Shown in pieces: positions 49,161 to 60,310 of a DNA stretch of 64,000 nucleotides. The notes under the pieces are model-generated. The model saw only the letters and a program-made list of their open reading frames with translations. It was not told the DNA's origin and ran no database searches. Numbering within the stretch: position 1 is the stretch's first letter; the number at the start of each line of letters is the position of its first letter. The position numbers and the translations under genes were made by a program. Source of the DNA: Biomphalaria glabrata (Eukaryota; Mollusca; Gastropoda; Planorbidae); NCBI RefSeq assembly GCF_947242115.1, contig NC_074721.1, positions 32,331,676-32,395,675 of the forward strand, given 5' to 3'.

Positions 49161-49655
49161 TTTTTATAATATTTAGTTAAGGTCTAGAATATATATAATT
49201 TTTTTTTGCCTCGGAGGAGAAATCCTTGCCAATTATCTTTCGATGTAATAAATGTTCTAGTTTCTTTGAATGAAAGTAAAGAGTGTAAATGTATAAAATA
49301 GCAGGTGAAACACGTCCACCAGTTTGCAATTGGAGAGATACTAAAAAGTTCTTCACATGCCAACATCCAAGTCAAAACGTTGATTTGGATCAACGGAGCA
49401 CTGGCAGCAGCAAGAAACCAAAAAATAGGCTACATCATGAATTACTTGCATTTGCTGAGTATTTAGTGAAGAAACTGTAGATATCTCAGGCACTGAGCAG
49501 ATGTCTTTGAGTGTTCGGTTTGTTGATTGCGATTGTATCCGACTTCATTGGTTTAGTTCCTGTTCATAGAGACGCACTGCATGTGTCTAATGTCATTGTA
49601 CAGGCTAGACATGGACAAAAAAACTCGGCCAATGCTGTCCCCTGGTGGCTAATAA

Positions 49656-49880
49656 TCAATTTCCGTAACTGTCCCTAGCGATAGCGTTGGTGCTAAATTT
49701 ACCTCTTTTGTGTGAGACACTATCAACTGAAAAAAAAGAGTATTTTATTAAATTTTGTTTTTGTATTTGAAGATTATGGTTCAGTGTTTTATGTATGATT
49801 GCTACTTTACTTTTGAGCCTTCTGTCCTGAAAGCTTTCTAAATTTAGTGATTTTACTAAAGGTGTTACTCTAGTCAAATG
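49656..49880 (-). mobile_element. LINE RT C-terminal fragment (CR1/L2-like)
   Basis: The minus strand reads VKSLNLESFQDRRLKSKVA and IHKTLNHNLQIQKQNLIKYS, the same protein stretch as at 51590-51720 on the plus strand. It then loses similarity. It lies inside the 48162-50543 transposon. Confidence 0.65.
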
Positions 49881-50895
49881 TGAATATTCGTTTGTTATTG
49901 GCCGCTCAACAGCAAATCCTTAATGACATAATCAAAAACCAACTTGACTATCCTGAAGAACACGTCAGAGATATCATCTTGAAGAAGGAAAGACTGCTGG
50001 CAGAAAAACCTGATACCGGATATTGAGTTGCTGCTGCCGAAAATTCGCAGTCAACAGACACACTGAGAAAAAAAAAACATGTTTGGATTTTGGGAGTTAT
50101 TACAGAACACGGCTTCTTCATTACGTCTCGCTTTTCGAGCAATAATAATGGTCAGTTCAACTTGTTTTGTCTTCATCTAAAATCGATGCAAAAGCTGCAA
50201 TGCAAAGTCCATCGCGACGAAAAGTAATGCATTAGTTAAGTTATTGACAGTTTCGGCAGCCACAGTCAAAGTTTGCAGTTTTTGTTTGATCGAACGTAGG
50301 GAAGCACAGTCCTCACGGATAATTTTAACAATGTGTACAGTGAATACTTTGTTCACGTTTTTAGTTTCTTATTGCATGAAAAAGAAGTATTTACTGTGCA
50401 CTTAATATCGATTAGGTATGAGGGCCCGAATAGGGGGCAGTTCTTTTCTTTAATATTCTTTTCTTTAATAACAAGAAAATTGAGACTTTGAGACATGGGT
50501 GGCAGCTTGTACCCCCCTGCAAAAAATCCTGCGAGCGCCCACGATGGAGATGGAGGGATGTGCTAATTCATGCCAGAAACCTCCATGGGCTGTAGCGTCA
50601 CTGGGATAAATGGATGGCCTAAACAAAAAATCAATGCATTTTTTTCATTGCAACGATTTATTTGTTTATTTTGTATGTAATATTAAATAAGGCGTTGTCT
50701 TCGAGTCCGAAGATTAAGTAGGCCTAAGAGACCAGTATAAGCCCTATTTCTCGTTATGACCTAGATTTAACTAGAGTTTACTTATGTCACACCTGATGCA
50801 GTCAAATTATTCCCTTAGTCTGAGCTTTTCGTAGAACATAATTATATGCTTAACTTTTGTTTTAAAATACTAGGATAATTTGCATTGAAATGTAA

Positions 50896-51322
50896 TCTAA
50901 TATATAAAGCAGAAAGTAAAGTGTATGTATGTTTGTATGTAAGCCTATGCTATGTATGTATGCATGGATGTATGTATGTCCCGCATAAAGATCAAAACCG
51001 TTTGACCAATCTTGATAAAACTTGGCATAAATGTTCCTTAGATCATGTTGGAGACCGTATAGTATGTGTTTAATGTCCCTCCCACAACAGGAAAGGAAGG
51101 GGGCAGAGATAAAAAAAAGCTAAATTTATCTCTATTAGAGAAATAAACCTTTTAACAAATCCGTTTAATCCGTTTTCGCAATCTACTTCTATTTTCGTGG
51201 CGAAAGAAATAAACAAGTAAGGAACATTAGCCGATTTTGACATAAATCTAAATCAAATCTACTAGAATAGTAGCCCTAATACAAAAACTAAGGCCCGCGG
51301 TCCGCGTGCAATATCCGGCTAG
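50896..51322 (+). mobile_element. Helitron-like non-autonomous element
   Basis: It starts TCTAATATATAAAG and ends CCGGCTAG, inserted between A and T without target duplication, as Helitrons do. Just before the end is a GC palindrome (GCCCGCGGTCCGCGTGC) that could form the terminal hairpin. The inner text (TTTGACCAATCTTGATAAAA, CTTGGCATAAATGTTCC) resembles widespread animal Helitron derivatives. There is no Rep/helicase, so it would be non-autonomous. Confidence 0.55.
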
Positions 51323-51539
51323 TAATAAATAAATGTAATAATAAAGGAGCAATTATAATGGAATCCCCGTAATGATGAAACTATTCAATCCAAACAAAGC
51401 ATTAGGGTTTAGGCCTATTAAAAGAAATAAAAAAAAAATCAAATAAGAGCATAAAACTAACATGTTATTTAGCTATATGGTGTCTTTGTCTGGAACCCCT
51501 CAACTCAAAAAAACATTAAGAAACTAAAACATACAAATG

Positions 51540-51958
51540 AAAGCCGTGAGATTCACAACAAAACCAATATTTGCAGACGACTAGAGTAACACAGTAAAAT
51601 CATTAAATTTAGAGACCCTCCAGGATAGAAGCCTTCGTAGTAAAGTAGCAATTATACATAAAACACCGAACCTTAACCTTCAAACACAAGAACAAAACCT
51701 AATAAAATATTCAGAAAGACTCAAAGAAAATGGCACATTTCTCGTTTCATATGCTAGGACGATTTTGTAGACATACTCCTTCTTCCCTTGTGCTATTAGA
51801 GCATGGAATGTGTTGACTGAATCAGCCAGGAAAACTAACGACTTGGTAGAGTTACAGTCATTGATTAACATGCATGACTAGATTGACCTAGGGACACGCG
51901 TAGGACGCAATCGTTTTTTTTTTTAAATAGCGTCTGTATTTTATAAGATAAGATAAGC
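51540..51958 (+). mobile_element. LINE 3' end (CR1/L2-like), best-preserved copy
   Basis: A frame reads LETLQDRSLRSKVAIIHKT, then NLIKYSERLKENGTFLVSYA, then a block ending AIRAWNVLTESARKTNDLVE before a stop. A 3' UTR ending ATAAGATAAGATAAG follows. The SFFP...AIRAWN ending is typical of CR1/L2-like reverse transcriptases. It is truncated at the 5' side with little damage in the remaining part. Confidence 0.7.
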
Positions 51959-52764
51959 TGATTTGGACTCCTATAGTCCGTCCCAGGTTGTATGATCTAT
52001 TGGTTCAAAAAAGCTCAAAAAATTAAAATATTGGTTGTGAATCTAGTTCGACTGACTATTCTATAAGCTATGTAGGTATGGAATAAGAATTTCTGGACGA
52101 GGGATAGATTATAGTATTACTTCAAAATTTCAAATAAACTTCATTTCAGATATTCTCGTGTATAAAATATAATATAATATATATATATATATGCCTTAAG
52201 TTACTGTTACGGTCTATTGTGGGTCTATTTTAATGTAAACAATGACACGCGGCTTTAACTTGGTCACACTTGATTAAAACCATTGAAGCTGTGTCATGTG
52301 ATAGAACGTGTTTGTTGATGTCAACATAACCAAGACATTATCAAAACAGACTCGACTGCTTGCCAAGAGATAAGAGGGACTTCGAGGGACTATAATTAAG
52401 TCTTTTTCAGTGTATATTGTGCACTGGATTGCTTTAAGTCAGTGGCGTGCCGAGGAAGCCAGGCGTTTCGATCAACAAGGCCTGTCGTTCCCTCCTCTCA
52501 TAATTTTCATAACAGTCACCTGTATCATCTGCAGAATGCCTTAAAAACTTACGTATAATGTAATGTTTCGATACCAATTTTTACTCCCCTACGATTCGGC
52601 GCCGATGCACCACCAGCCCCTCCATTCCGTACGCCACTGATACTATGCTTGAACAACATGAATAAGTGTAACAGCTTTCTCGGGCATCCTTCTCATCCCC
52701 CAACGTAGCGCTCGGGTGAAAACGGACGTTAGGGGAGACGATTAGACCAATAGGGAAGCAATAA
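51959..52764. other. Intergenic flank of the 36-bp array
   Basis: An AT run at 52164-52192 is followed by sequence that becomes GC-richer from about 52440. No exon with splice signals is recognised. The minus-strand open frame that crosses the array ends at 52581. Confidence 0.4.
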
Positions 52765-55212
52765 GCACCACCGTTTTGGTACCTAGGGACCGAGTCCATT
52801 GCACCACCGTTTTGGTACCTAGGGACCGAGTCCATTGCACCACCGTTTTGGTACCTAGGGACCGAGTCCATTGCACCACCGTTTTGGTACCTAGGGACCG
52901 AGTCCATTGCACCACCGTTTTGGTACCTAGGGACCGAGTCCATTGCACCACCGTTTTGGTACCTAGGGACCGAGTCCATTGCACCACCGTTTTGGTACCT
53001 AGGGACCGAGTCCATTGCACCACCGTTTTGGTACCTAGGGACCGAGTCCATTGCACCACCGTTTTGGTACCTAGGGACCGAGTCCATTGCACCACCGTTT
53101 TGGTACCTAGGGACCGAGTCCATTGCACCACCGTTTTGGTACCTAGGGACCGAGTCCATTGCACCACCGTTTTGGTACCTAGGGACCGAGTCCATTGCAC
53201 CACCGTTTTGGTACCTAGGGACCGAGTCCATTGCACCACCGTTTTGGTACCTAGGGACCGAGTCCATTGCACCACCGTTTTGGTACCTAGGGACCGAGTC
53301 CATTGCACCACCGTTTTGGTACCTAGGGACCGAGTCCATTGCACCACCGTTTTGGTACCTAGGGACCGAGTCCATTGCACCACCGTTTTGGTACCTAGGG
53401 ACCGAGTCCATTGCACCACCGTTTTGGTACCTAGGGACCGAGTCCATTGCACCACCGTTTTGGTAACTAGGGACCGAGTCCATTGCACCACCGTTTTGGT
53501 ACCTAGGGACCGAGTCCATTGCACCACCGTTTTGGTACCTAGGGACCGAGTCCATTGCACCACCGTTTTGGTACCTAGGGACCGAGTCCATTGCACCACC
53601 GTTTTGGTACCTAGGGACCGAGTCCATTGCACCACCGTTTTGGTACCTAGGGACCGAGTCCATTGCACCATCGTTTTGGTAACTAGGGACCGAGTCCATT
53701 GCACCACCGTTTTGGTACCTAGGGACCGAGTCCATTGCACCACCGTTTTGGTACCTAGGGACCGAGTCCATTGCACCACCGTTTTGGTAACTAGGGACCG
53801 AGTCCATTGCACCACCGTTTTGGTACCTAGGGACCGAGTCCATTGCACCACCGTTTTGGTACCTAGGGACCGAGTCCATTGCACCACCGTTTTGGTACCT
53901 AGGGACCGAGTCCATTGCACCACCGTTTTGGTACCTAGGGACCGAGTCCATTGCACCACCGTTTTGGTACCTAGGGACCGAGTCCATTGCACCACCGTTT
54001 TGGTACCTAGGGACCGAGTCCATTGCACCACCGTTTTGGTACCTAGGGACCGAGTCCATTGCACCACCGTTTTGGTACCTAGGGACCGAGTCCATTGCAC
54101 CACCGTTTTGGTACCTAGGGACCGAGTCCATTGCACCACCGTTTTGGTACCTAGGGACCGAGTCCATTGCACCACCGTTTTGGTACCTAGGGACCGAGTC
54201 CATTGCACCACCGTTTTGGTACCTAGGGACCGAGTCCATTGCACCACCGTTTTGGTACCTAGGGACCGAGTCCATTGCACCACCGTTTTGGTACCTAGGG
54301 ACCGAGTCCATTGCACCACCGTTTTGGTAACTAGGGACCGAGTCCATTGCACCACCGTTTTGGTACCTAGGGACCGAGTCCATTGCACCACCGTTTTGGT
54401 ACCTAGGGACCGAGTCCATTGCACCACCGTTTTGGTACCTAGGGACCGAGTCCATTGCACCACCGTTTTGGTACCTAGGGACCGAGTCCATTGCACCACC
54501 GTTTTGGTACCTAGGGACCGAGTCCATTGCACCATCGTTTTGGTAACTAGGGACCGAGTCCATTGCACCACCGTTTTGGTACCTAGGGACCGAGTCCATT
54601 GCACCACCGTTTTGGTACCTAGGGACCGAGTCCATTGCACCACCGTTTTGGTAACTAGGGACCGAGTCCATTGCACCACCGTTTTGGTACCTAGGGACCG
54701 AGTCCATTGCACCACCGTTTTGGTACCTAGGGACCGAGTCCATTGCACCACCGTTTTGGTACCTAGGGACCGAGTCCATTGCACCACCGTTTTGGTACCT
54801 AGGGACCGAGTCCATTGCACCACCGTTTTGGTACCTAGGGACCGAGTCCATTGCACCACCGTTTTGGTACCTAGGGACCGAGTCCATTGCACCACCGTTT
54901 TGGTACCTAGGGACCGAGTCCATTGCACCACCGTTTTGGTACCTAGGGACCGAGTCCATTGCACCACCGTTTTGGTACCTAGGGACCGAGTCCATTGCAC
55001 CACCGTTTTGGTACCTAGGGACCGAGTCCATTGCACCACCGTTTTGGTACCTAGGGACCGAGTCCATTGCACCACCGTTTTGGTACCTAGGGACCGAGTC
55101 CATTGCACCACCGTTTTGGTACCTTGGGACCGAGTCCATTGCACCACCGTTTTGGTACCTAGGGACCGAGTCCATTGCACCACCGTTTTGGTAACTAGGG
55201 ACCGAGTCCATT
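52765..55212. repeat. 68-unit minisatellite of an exact 36-bp unit
   Basis: The unit starts GCACCACCGTTTTGGTACCT and ends AGGGACCGAGTCCATT. The span of 2448 bases is exactly 68 units with no length change that I can find. Substitution variants are few: TGGTAAC for TGGTACC, ACCATCG for ACCACCG, and one CCTTGGG. The triple of variants at 53461, 53677 and 53785 recurs at 54325, 54541 and 54649, each 864 bases (24 units) away. This is a higher-order duplication. Four of six frames lack stops because the unit is divisible by three. On the minus strand it would encode MDSVPRYQNGGA repeats. Confidence 0.95.
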
Positions 55213-56640
55213 GCACCAATGTATTGGCTGGGATGGAAGAAAGCCCCAACAAACATGTCACTATCCACCGACCTTTCCTCGATTGGCCGTTTTATTGCGG
55301 ACAGCTGCAAGGCTGATGTGGCACAGGGAAGATACAGGGGTAGTTTCCCCGCTGTGCTCAGCCTTTGGCCTTTTCTAACCCGAGCGTCTTGGGAAACGAG
55401 CCATTGGTAATAGGGATGTAAAAATTTACATTTACTTGGATCTTTCCCAGATAGAAGTTCATTCAGACAGACAGATGAAGGTAAGCTTCCATAGGCCTAC
55501 AACACCATTACCATTACGAAGAAGGAACAGCTTCTGTTAGGGTGTTAAGAACTTTGAGCGCATCATTTCACAGGTTCAGTGAAGTGTGAAATATTGTCCC
55601 AGGATTTATTGACAATGATTTATTAACAATAACTTTTTTGTTTAGCTATATAACTTTGTTATGATAAAAATAATTTCATTTTAAAGTCGAGAAATTCGGA
55701 AAAAAAAAAGGTTAAAACAAAAATAATATTGTCAAAGAAATTTACCGAAAAGTAATATGACGAATTAAAAAAAAATGATACTGAAAATGTGCAGCAATTT
55801 AAAGATATAGGGCAGACCAGCTGCCTGAGAGCTTGCCTGAAGTACTCTTGAATTAATAAAAAGCACTTTGTTTGGGACCTGTTAACATCTCATCAAAGAA
55901 GATATCTCACTTGTCAAGTGGTTCTTGCGTTCTGTGGTATTCACCCAAAGTCTCTGTCTTCCCATGAAAACAAAATTAATATGTAACGATACCGATATGG
56001 CATTCATTTTAACAGAGCTGGGTTAATACGTAGAATGTAAATCGCGTGATAAGGCATCATGGGTGAAGAACCAATCAAGATAAAACAATAAAGCTTTTCT
56101 TCAACTCTGAAGATTAATAAAGAGCGCAGACAGTATTTCACGTGGCTACGCAGTCGCAGCTGCGATCTATATATTCCGTCACATCTAGCGCAGTCTGTGC
56201 AGACATAAGCGTTGTCCGCCGGCGGTCGACTTTGGTTAAATGCAGTTAATGACCTACAAAATTTCTTCAGGAAAATGCAAAGATCAGCGATTTTTTTTAA
56301 TTCTCATAGGAGTTTCAGTTTACATGGGTTTTTCATGTCATGGGACGTTGATATTGACAAGGTGTGCTTATTATTTTTTAAATAGAATTATTAGATCAGA
56401 CAAACTTTTTTTTTTAGGAGTGGGCCAAAAAACTTAAAGGAAAATTTTTGGCGGTCCATAATATTTTTTTTATTAAAGATTTTCACGATAAAGTAAACAA
56501 TGTCCAGGGTGCTAAATTTAACCCTCAATGTTGCCAATTACAAACAAAAATATCTAGAATTCTAAGAGTAATTTTGTTATTAAATGTATTGGTTTTATAC
56601 TTAGGCAATTACAGTATTAAATTATATTTATATTACAAAG
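55213..56640. other. Intergenic, no gene supported
   Basis: The 55213-55410 flank is GC-richer and open on both strands, continuing the array's frames. From 55420 the sequence is AT-rich with CAGACAGACAG at 55471. No domain or splice structure is recognised. Confidence 0.4.
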
Positions 56641-56711
56641 CATAAGGCGGGCCGGATTTACCAATTCCACGGACCGGAGTTGGCCCGCGGGTCGTAATTT
56701 GCACATCACTG
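56641..56711. mobile_element. Right end of a hAT-like element
   Basis: Read in reverse it begins CAGTGATGTGCAAATTACGA and then CCCGCGGGCCAACTCC, a terminus style shared by hAT families with CAGTG ends. No matching left end was found within the preceding 900 bases, so it looks like a remnant. Confidence 0.4.
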
Positions 56712-56965
56712 GTCTAGATCTACAACTTAAACTTAAAAAAACACAAACTGGCATAAAGATTGAGGGTTAGGTGACAGAAAATCTATATGAATAATAGTTT
56801 TTAACATCTACAGGAGGGAGACTAGAGGGACACTTCTCTGTTGAAATGTCAAGATTTAAAAAGAATCGTAATTGATTTCTTTAAAATTATTATTATTAGT
56901 GGGAAAAGTAACCAAGCACTTTCCCATTTTTTTTTGGTTGACTGGTTTAAAGTAAAGTAGCCTAA

Positions 56966-57240
56966 GTAAAGTTCCCCTTTCAGGCCTTGCGATCTGTAGG
57001 GCAGATATGGTGTTAAGGTCATCTGATTCTTTGGCCAACGGTTAACAATCAGGGTGTCAAGTGGCCATCACAAAGACCTGCGGTCTTTACTTTCCCCAAC
57101 GAAAGCCAGGTACCTATATTAGAAATGGGTGGACCCAGAGGCTCCCTGAAAATCCCGAAATTCAAAATATCAGTCTTTACCTTGATTCGAACACAGGACC
57201 TCGGGTCCGGAGAGGGGAACATTTACGGTTCAGCCACCTA
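56966..57240 (-). repeat. tRNA-derived SINE, family A, near full length
   Basis: It contains all family A blocks: TTTCAGGCCTTGCGATCTGT, TCTTTGGCCAACGGTTAAC, GCCAGGTACCTATATTAG, GATTCGAACACAGGACC and a right-hand head ending TTCAGCCACCTA. A short internal expansion (AATCCCGAAATTCAAAATAT) differs from the copy at 44681. Confidence 0.75.
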
Positions 57241-57640
57241 CACTCAAATAAAAATTAAAGCAAAACTTTACAGTTACTGAATTCCATGAGCCTAGCCAGA
57301 GGGGAAAAGTTATCCCACGCCCCACCCCTCAACAAAATAATGCAGACATTGGTCTGTCTTTCTATCAGATGCCTGACGCCATTAAAAAAAAGTGCTGGGA
57401 AAAGCGCATTAATATTTGACCTGCACTAGAATATTGACCTATTGACACCTTAGAGAATACATTTCTGAAGCTCAGAATACAAGGAAAAACGCTTTGCGCC
57501 GGGACTCCCTAGACTAGAAAAAAACCTACCTCCGAAACCCCCCCCCCCACAAAAACTGAACAGACAAGCTCTAATGAATATTCATTACGTAAATATATGC
57601 AAAGAAGAAACGAAATGCAATATTATCCCTCACTCGGAAA
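57241..57640. other. Intergenic, nothing recognised
   Basis: Mixed sequence with a poly-C run at 57540-57549. No exon or known repeat. Confidence 0.35.
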
Positions 57641-57649
57641 AAAAAATCT

Positions 57650-58090
57650 GGCTACGTCCATACGCTTCCGATAAGGGCCGAGAGCTACATAGGCAGCTGA
57701 GTAGACCAGACTGAAAGGACGCATGGTGGGAGCTCTGCCGTGCGGAACAGGCCGTCCTAGCCCAGTTCCGAGTCGGACACTGTCCAATAGGCGCGTACTT
57801 TGGACGGTGGAAGGAGACCTACGACAGACGGTGCCGCCATTGCGTCGAGGACGAAAAAACAGTAAACCACATTCGCGTTTTGCACGAGAGACGATTGGGA
57901 CAAGGAAATGAGAGAGAGAGAACTGGTCCATGTGCGGCATTAGGTCTGTCATCGTACGGGGACAAGGCCACCTTAAAATTCGCTGCCCGATTCCTCTTCC
58001 GTCAGCATGGTTCGTTACTTATGGGGCTTCTGATTCGGCTGCGTCCATGTGCTGTACGAATGTGGAGGGGTACAACCAATTAAGCCTACA
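57650..58090 (+). mobile_element. LINE fragment with RNase H-domain tail
   Basis: A plus-strand frame reads WWELCRAEQAVLAQFRVGHC, PIGAYFGRWKETYDRRCRHC, then EDEKTVNH. The pattern L..F.VGHCP...Y..R.....CR.C.E.ETV.H is the end of the RNase H / C-terminal part of I- and Jockey-type LINE polyproteins. An in-frame TGA precedes it at about 57712. GC content is far above the neighbourhood. Confidence 0.6.
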
Positions 58091-59430
58091 AGTTGAATCC
58101 AGATTATTCTCTTTAGGTTTTTTTTACCGCTCCTATATTAAGTCACTCCACCTGTCTGGTCAAAACCTTAAGTACTTGAATAGCCTTCTCCCAGACGATC
58201 GATTCAATATAATTAGTGCAATTTTACTCAGTATAAGCGAGTTTTTTTTTTAAGTATTTTTTAAAATATTTAACTTGTTTTTTTTCCTTCTTGAGGAAAA
58301 GTATTTTTATTGTAAGTCATACACTGTTCCTTATAATTAGAGTAAAAGAAAATCTTTCCGTGCTACGTACGCTTTTTTTATCCGACTATATTATAATAAT
58401 AATATAATTATAATGCCCTATTACAAGACAGTTCTTTAACAAGCTGCTACCGATGTACTTCTAGCATCGTGGCCTATGCTGTTAGTAAATGTAGTCACAG
58501 ACCTATATATAGGCTGTATGCTGAGAAATTCGGTGAACAATTAATATTGAAGGACCGTGTGCAAACCTAAAGAACGAAATACCACCATGTCTGAAGAATG
58601 ATTTGACTTTCTGGGCCTGGGATATCAATAGTATTCTTTTATTGTTATTGCTGAAGCGTAATTCAGGGTCACTGGCACTTCGAATTAACCCATTTCCTCT
58701 GTTTTGATGCTGTAGAGCCAATAGCCTTGCCAGAACAATAGTGTCTTTAACTCCTACCGCCCTGATGCTTGAAAAGGCCTACTCTCTAGATTACTCTAAA
58801 AAAAAAAAACATTAAAAGGACACGTTTGCAAAGATATGCTTTTTCTTAGCAATACTCGATTTCTTTTCGCTAAAATTAAAAGCTTGTCATTATACTAAAC
58901 ATGTATGTACATAAAGTTAGTTTAGTCATTTTTTGGTACCATATCAATTAAATAAGTCTGTGTGTAAAGTGCTTAAATAATAGAAACCATTATTATTATG
59001 AATATGATTATTAAGCTAATTATTTCTTATTGTAGATGACAAACGCTAAAAAATATTTTCTGTTTGATATTTGTTGTCTCTAAATAAAGGATATTTGATA
59101 TAATTTAAATGAATTTTGAAGCACGTCAGTATAGGGCATTGAACAATCTTTATCCGGCTCTAGGCCTTATAAATAACTATGAAATAATGCTATGCACAAA
59201 TTACGCCCAGACGCTGCAAGACAACAGCAGACCTAAATTCTAAGTGCTTAGACATAAGGCCTATGTAAGCTGAAGTGATGATGCAGGGTAAACAGATAAA
59301 GCAAAAAAAAAAAATTGATAAGAAATTAAGATAACGATCTGAAGAATGCACAAAGATTCTTCTTGAAAAAAAAAACCACAACTGGTCTACATTTTGAATG
59401 AAAACATTTTACTTTGACATTCGCATCATA
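58091..59430. other. Intergenic, nothing recognised
   Basis: AT-rich, with poly-A/T tracts and short open frames without domain features. Confidence 0.35.
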
Positions 59431-59530
59431 TGACTTAGTGCAATTTAATCCTTTCCATTGGATTTCTGTGGCGCTTTATTGTTTATATCGCAAGTTCTGA
59501 TTTGGATTTAAGAAAACCAACATTCCTTGT

Positions 59531-59868
59531 GACTTAGTGCTTTGTTTATAAAAAACTTTACAGGATTAAATGTGAACACGGTAGGGGCCTATTAGATTAT
59601 AGTAGACAATATGTAGCCTATGCAATATTATAAAAACATTCCTATTGACTTAGTGCTTTGTTTATTAAAAACTTAAGAGCATTAACTGTGAACGTGGTGC
59701 AGGCCTATTAGATTGTAGTTGACAATATGCATTCTATGCAATATTAGATTAACATTCAAGTGACTTAGTGCTTCGTTTATTAAAAACGTATGAGGATTAA
59801 ATGTGGACATGGTAGGAGCCTATTAAGTTATATTTGACAAGATGTAACCTATGCAATATTACATCCTT
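59531..59868. repeat. 115-116-bp tandem triplication
   Basis: Three copies starting GACTTAGTGCTTYGTTTAT at 59531, 59647 and 59762, each continuing to ATGCAATATTA. Identity is roughly 80-85% by eye, older than the other arrays. A stray GACTTAGTGC at about 59432 may be a fourth, eroded copy. Confidence 0.85.
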
Positions 59869-60004
59869 GAATAAGATATTCAATTTAATATATACCACTT
59901 TAAAAAAGCCATCGCTGGAATAACAATTACATCTAAAATTTAGAATAATTTATTGTTTAATAAATGACTAGTTTTCTTCTTGAAGAAAGTAACAAGATTG
60001 TTTA

Positions 60005-60310
60005 CAAAAGCTTCTATCAACTCACTCTGTCCCTCTGTCTGTCTGGTAAAAATTTTGAACACGTTATTTCTCCCACGCTCATTCTCGGACCACGTTGAAA
60101 CTTTGTACAATTATTTATAGCACCTAAATAAATTTGAATCAATAAACAAAAAAGGTAAAACCAATTAGTCATTTAATTACTGGTTAATTAATTATTTTGT
60201 CTGATATCAAAAAGGGAAATAATTACTCTAGTATTAAGATATGTGGTTAAATATGTGTGGGTTTGAACCCCTTTTGGGGTCGAATGACCATTTGCCAGGG
60301 GTCGCCTAAG
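60005..60310 (-). repeat. Dispersed conserved repeat, copy 4 (reverse)
   Basis: On the plus strand ATCAACTCACTCTGTCCCTC, CTGTCTGTCTGGTAAAAA, TCTCGGACCACGTTGAAACT and TTGTACAATTATTTATAG appear. These are the reverse complements of the blocks in copies 1-3, in reverse order. It reaches further right than the others, through AATTAGTCATTTAATTACTG. Confidence 0.65.

Larger units (their letters stand above)
48162..50543. mobile_element. 2.38-kb inverted-repeat DNA transposon with 8-bp target duplication
   Basis: The left end CATGGGCGCCCGCAG and the reverse complement of the right end, CGTGGGCGCTCGCAG, are 13 of 15 identical. ATGGAGAT flanks both ends (48154-48161 and 50544-50551). An 8-bp duplication with short inverted ends fits hAT. 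An internal segment near 48430-48512 (a poly-G run, GTTGCAAGTGCACCACC, then GGCGCCCATG) echoes the right end, so a smaller relative may be nested or duplicated. LINE tails also sit inside (48925-49160, 49735-49880). No intact transposase is seen. Confidence 0.65.

Noticed and set aside
49289-49480. A 63-codon frame as a host exon
   Set aside because: It lies inside the 48162-50543 transposon and shows no known domain. It may be a transposon remnant, but I could not place it in a family.
52765-55212. A CRISPR-like array (36-bp repeats)
   Set aside because: The repeats are directly adjacent with no spacers, and the window is a eukaryotic nuclear genome. It is a minisatellite.
52742-55316. Three very long open frames (839-909 codons) on both strands as genes
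   Set aside because: The 36-bp unit lacks stops in four of six frames, so long frames are automatic. No domain, signal peptide or splice context supports any. The 909-codon frame is kept only as an open question.
57623-57952. A 109-codon minus-strand gene
   Set aside because: The plus strand over the same bases reads a recognisable LINE RNase H/C-terminal protein, so the minus frame is a shadow.
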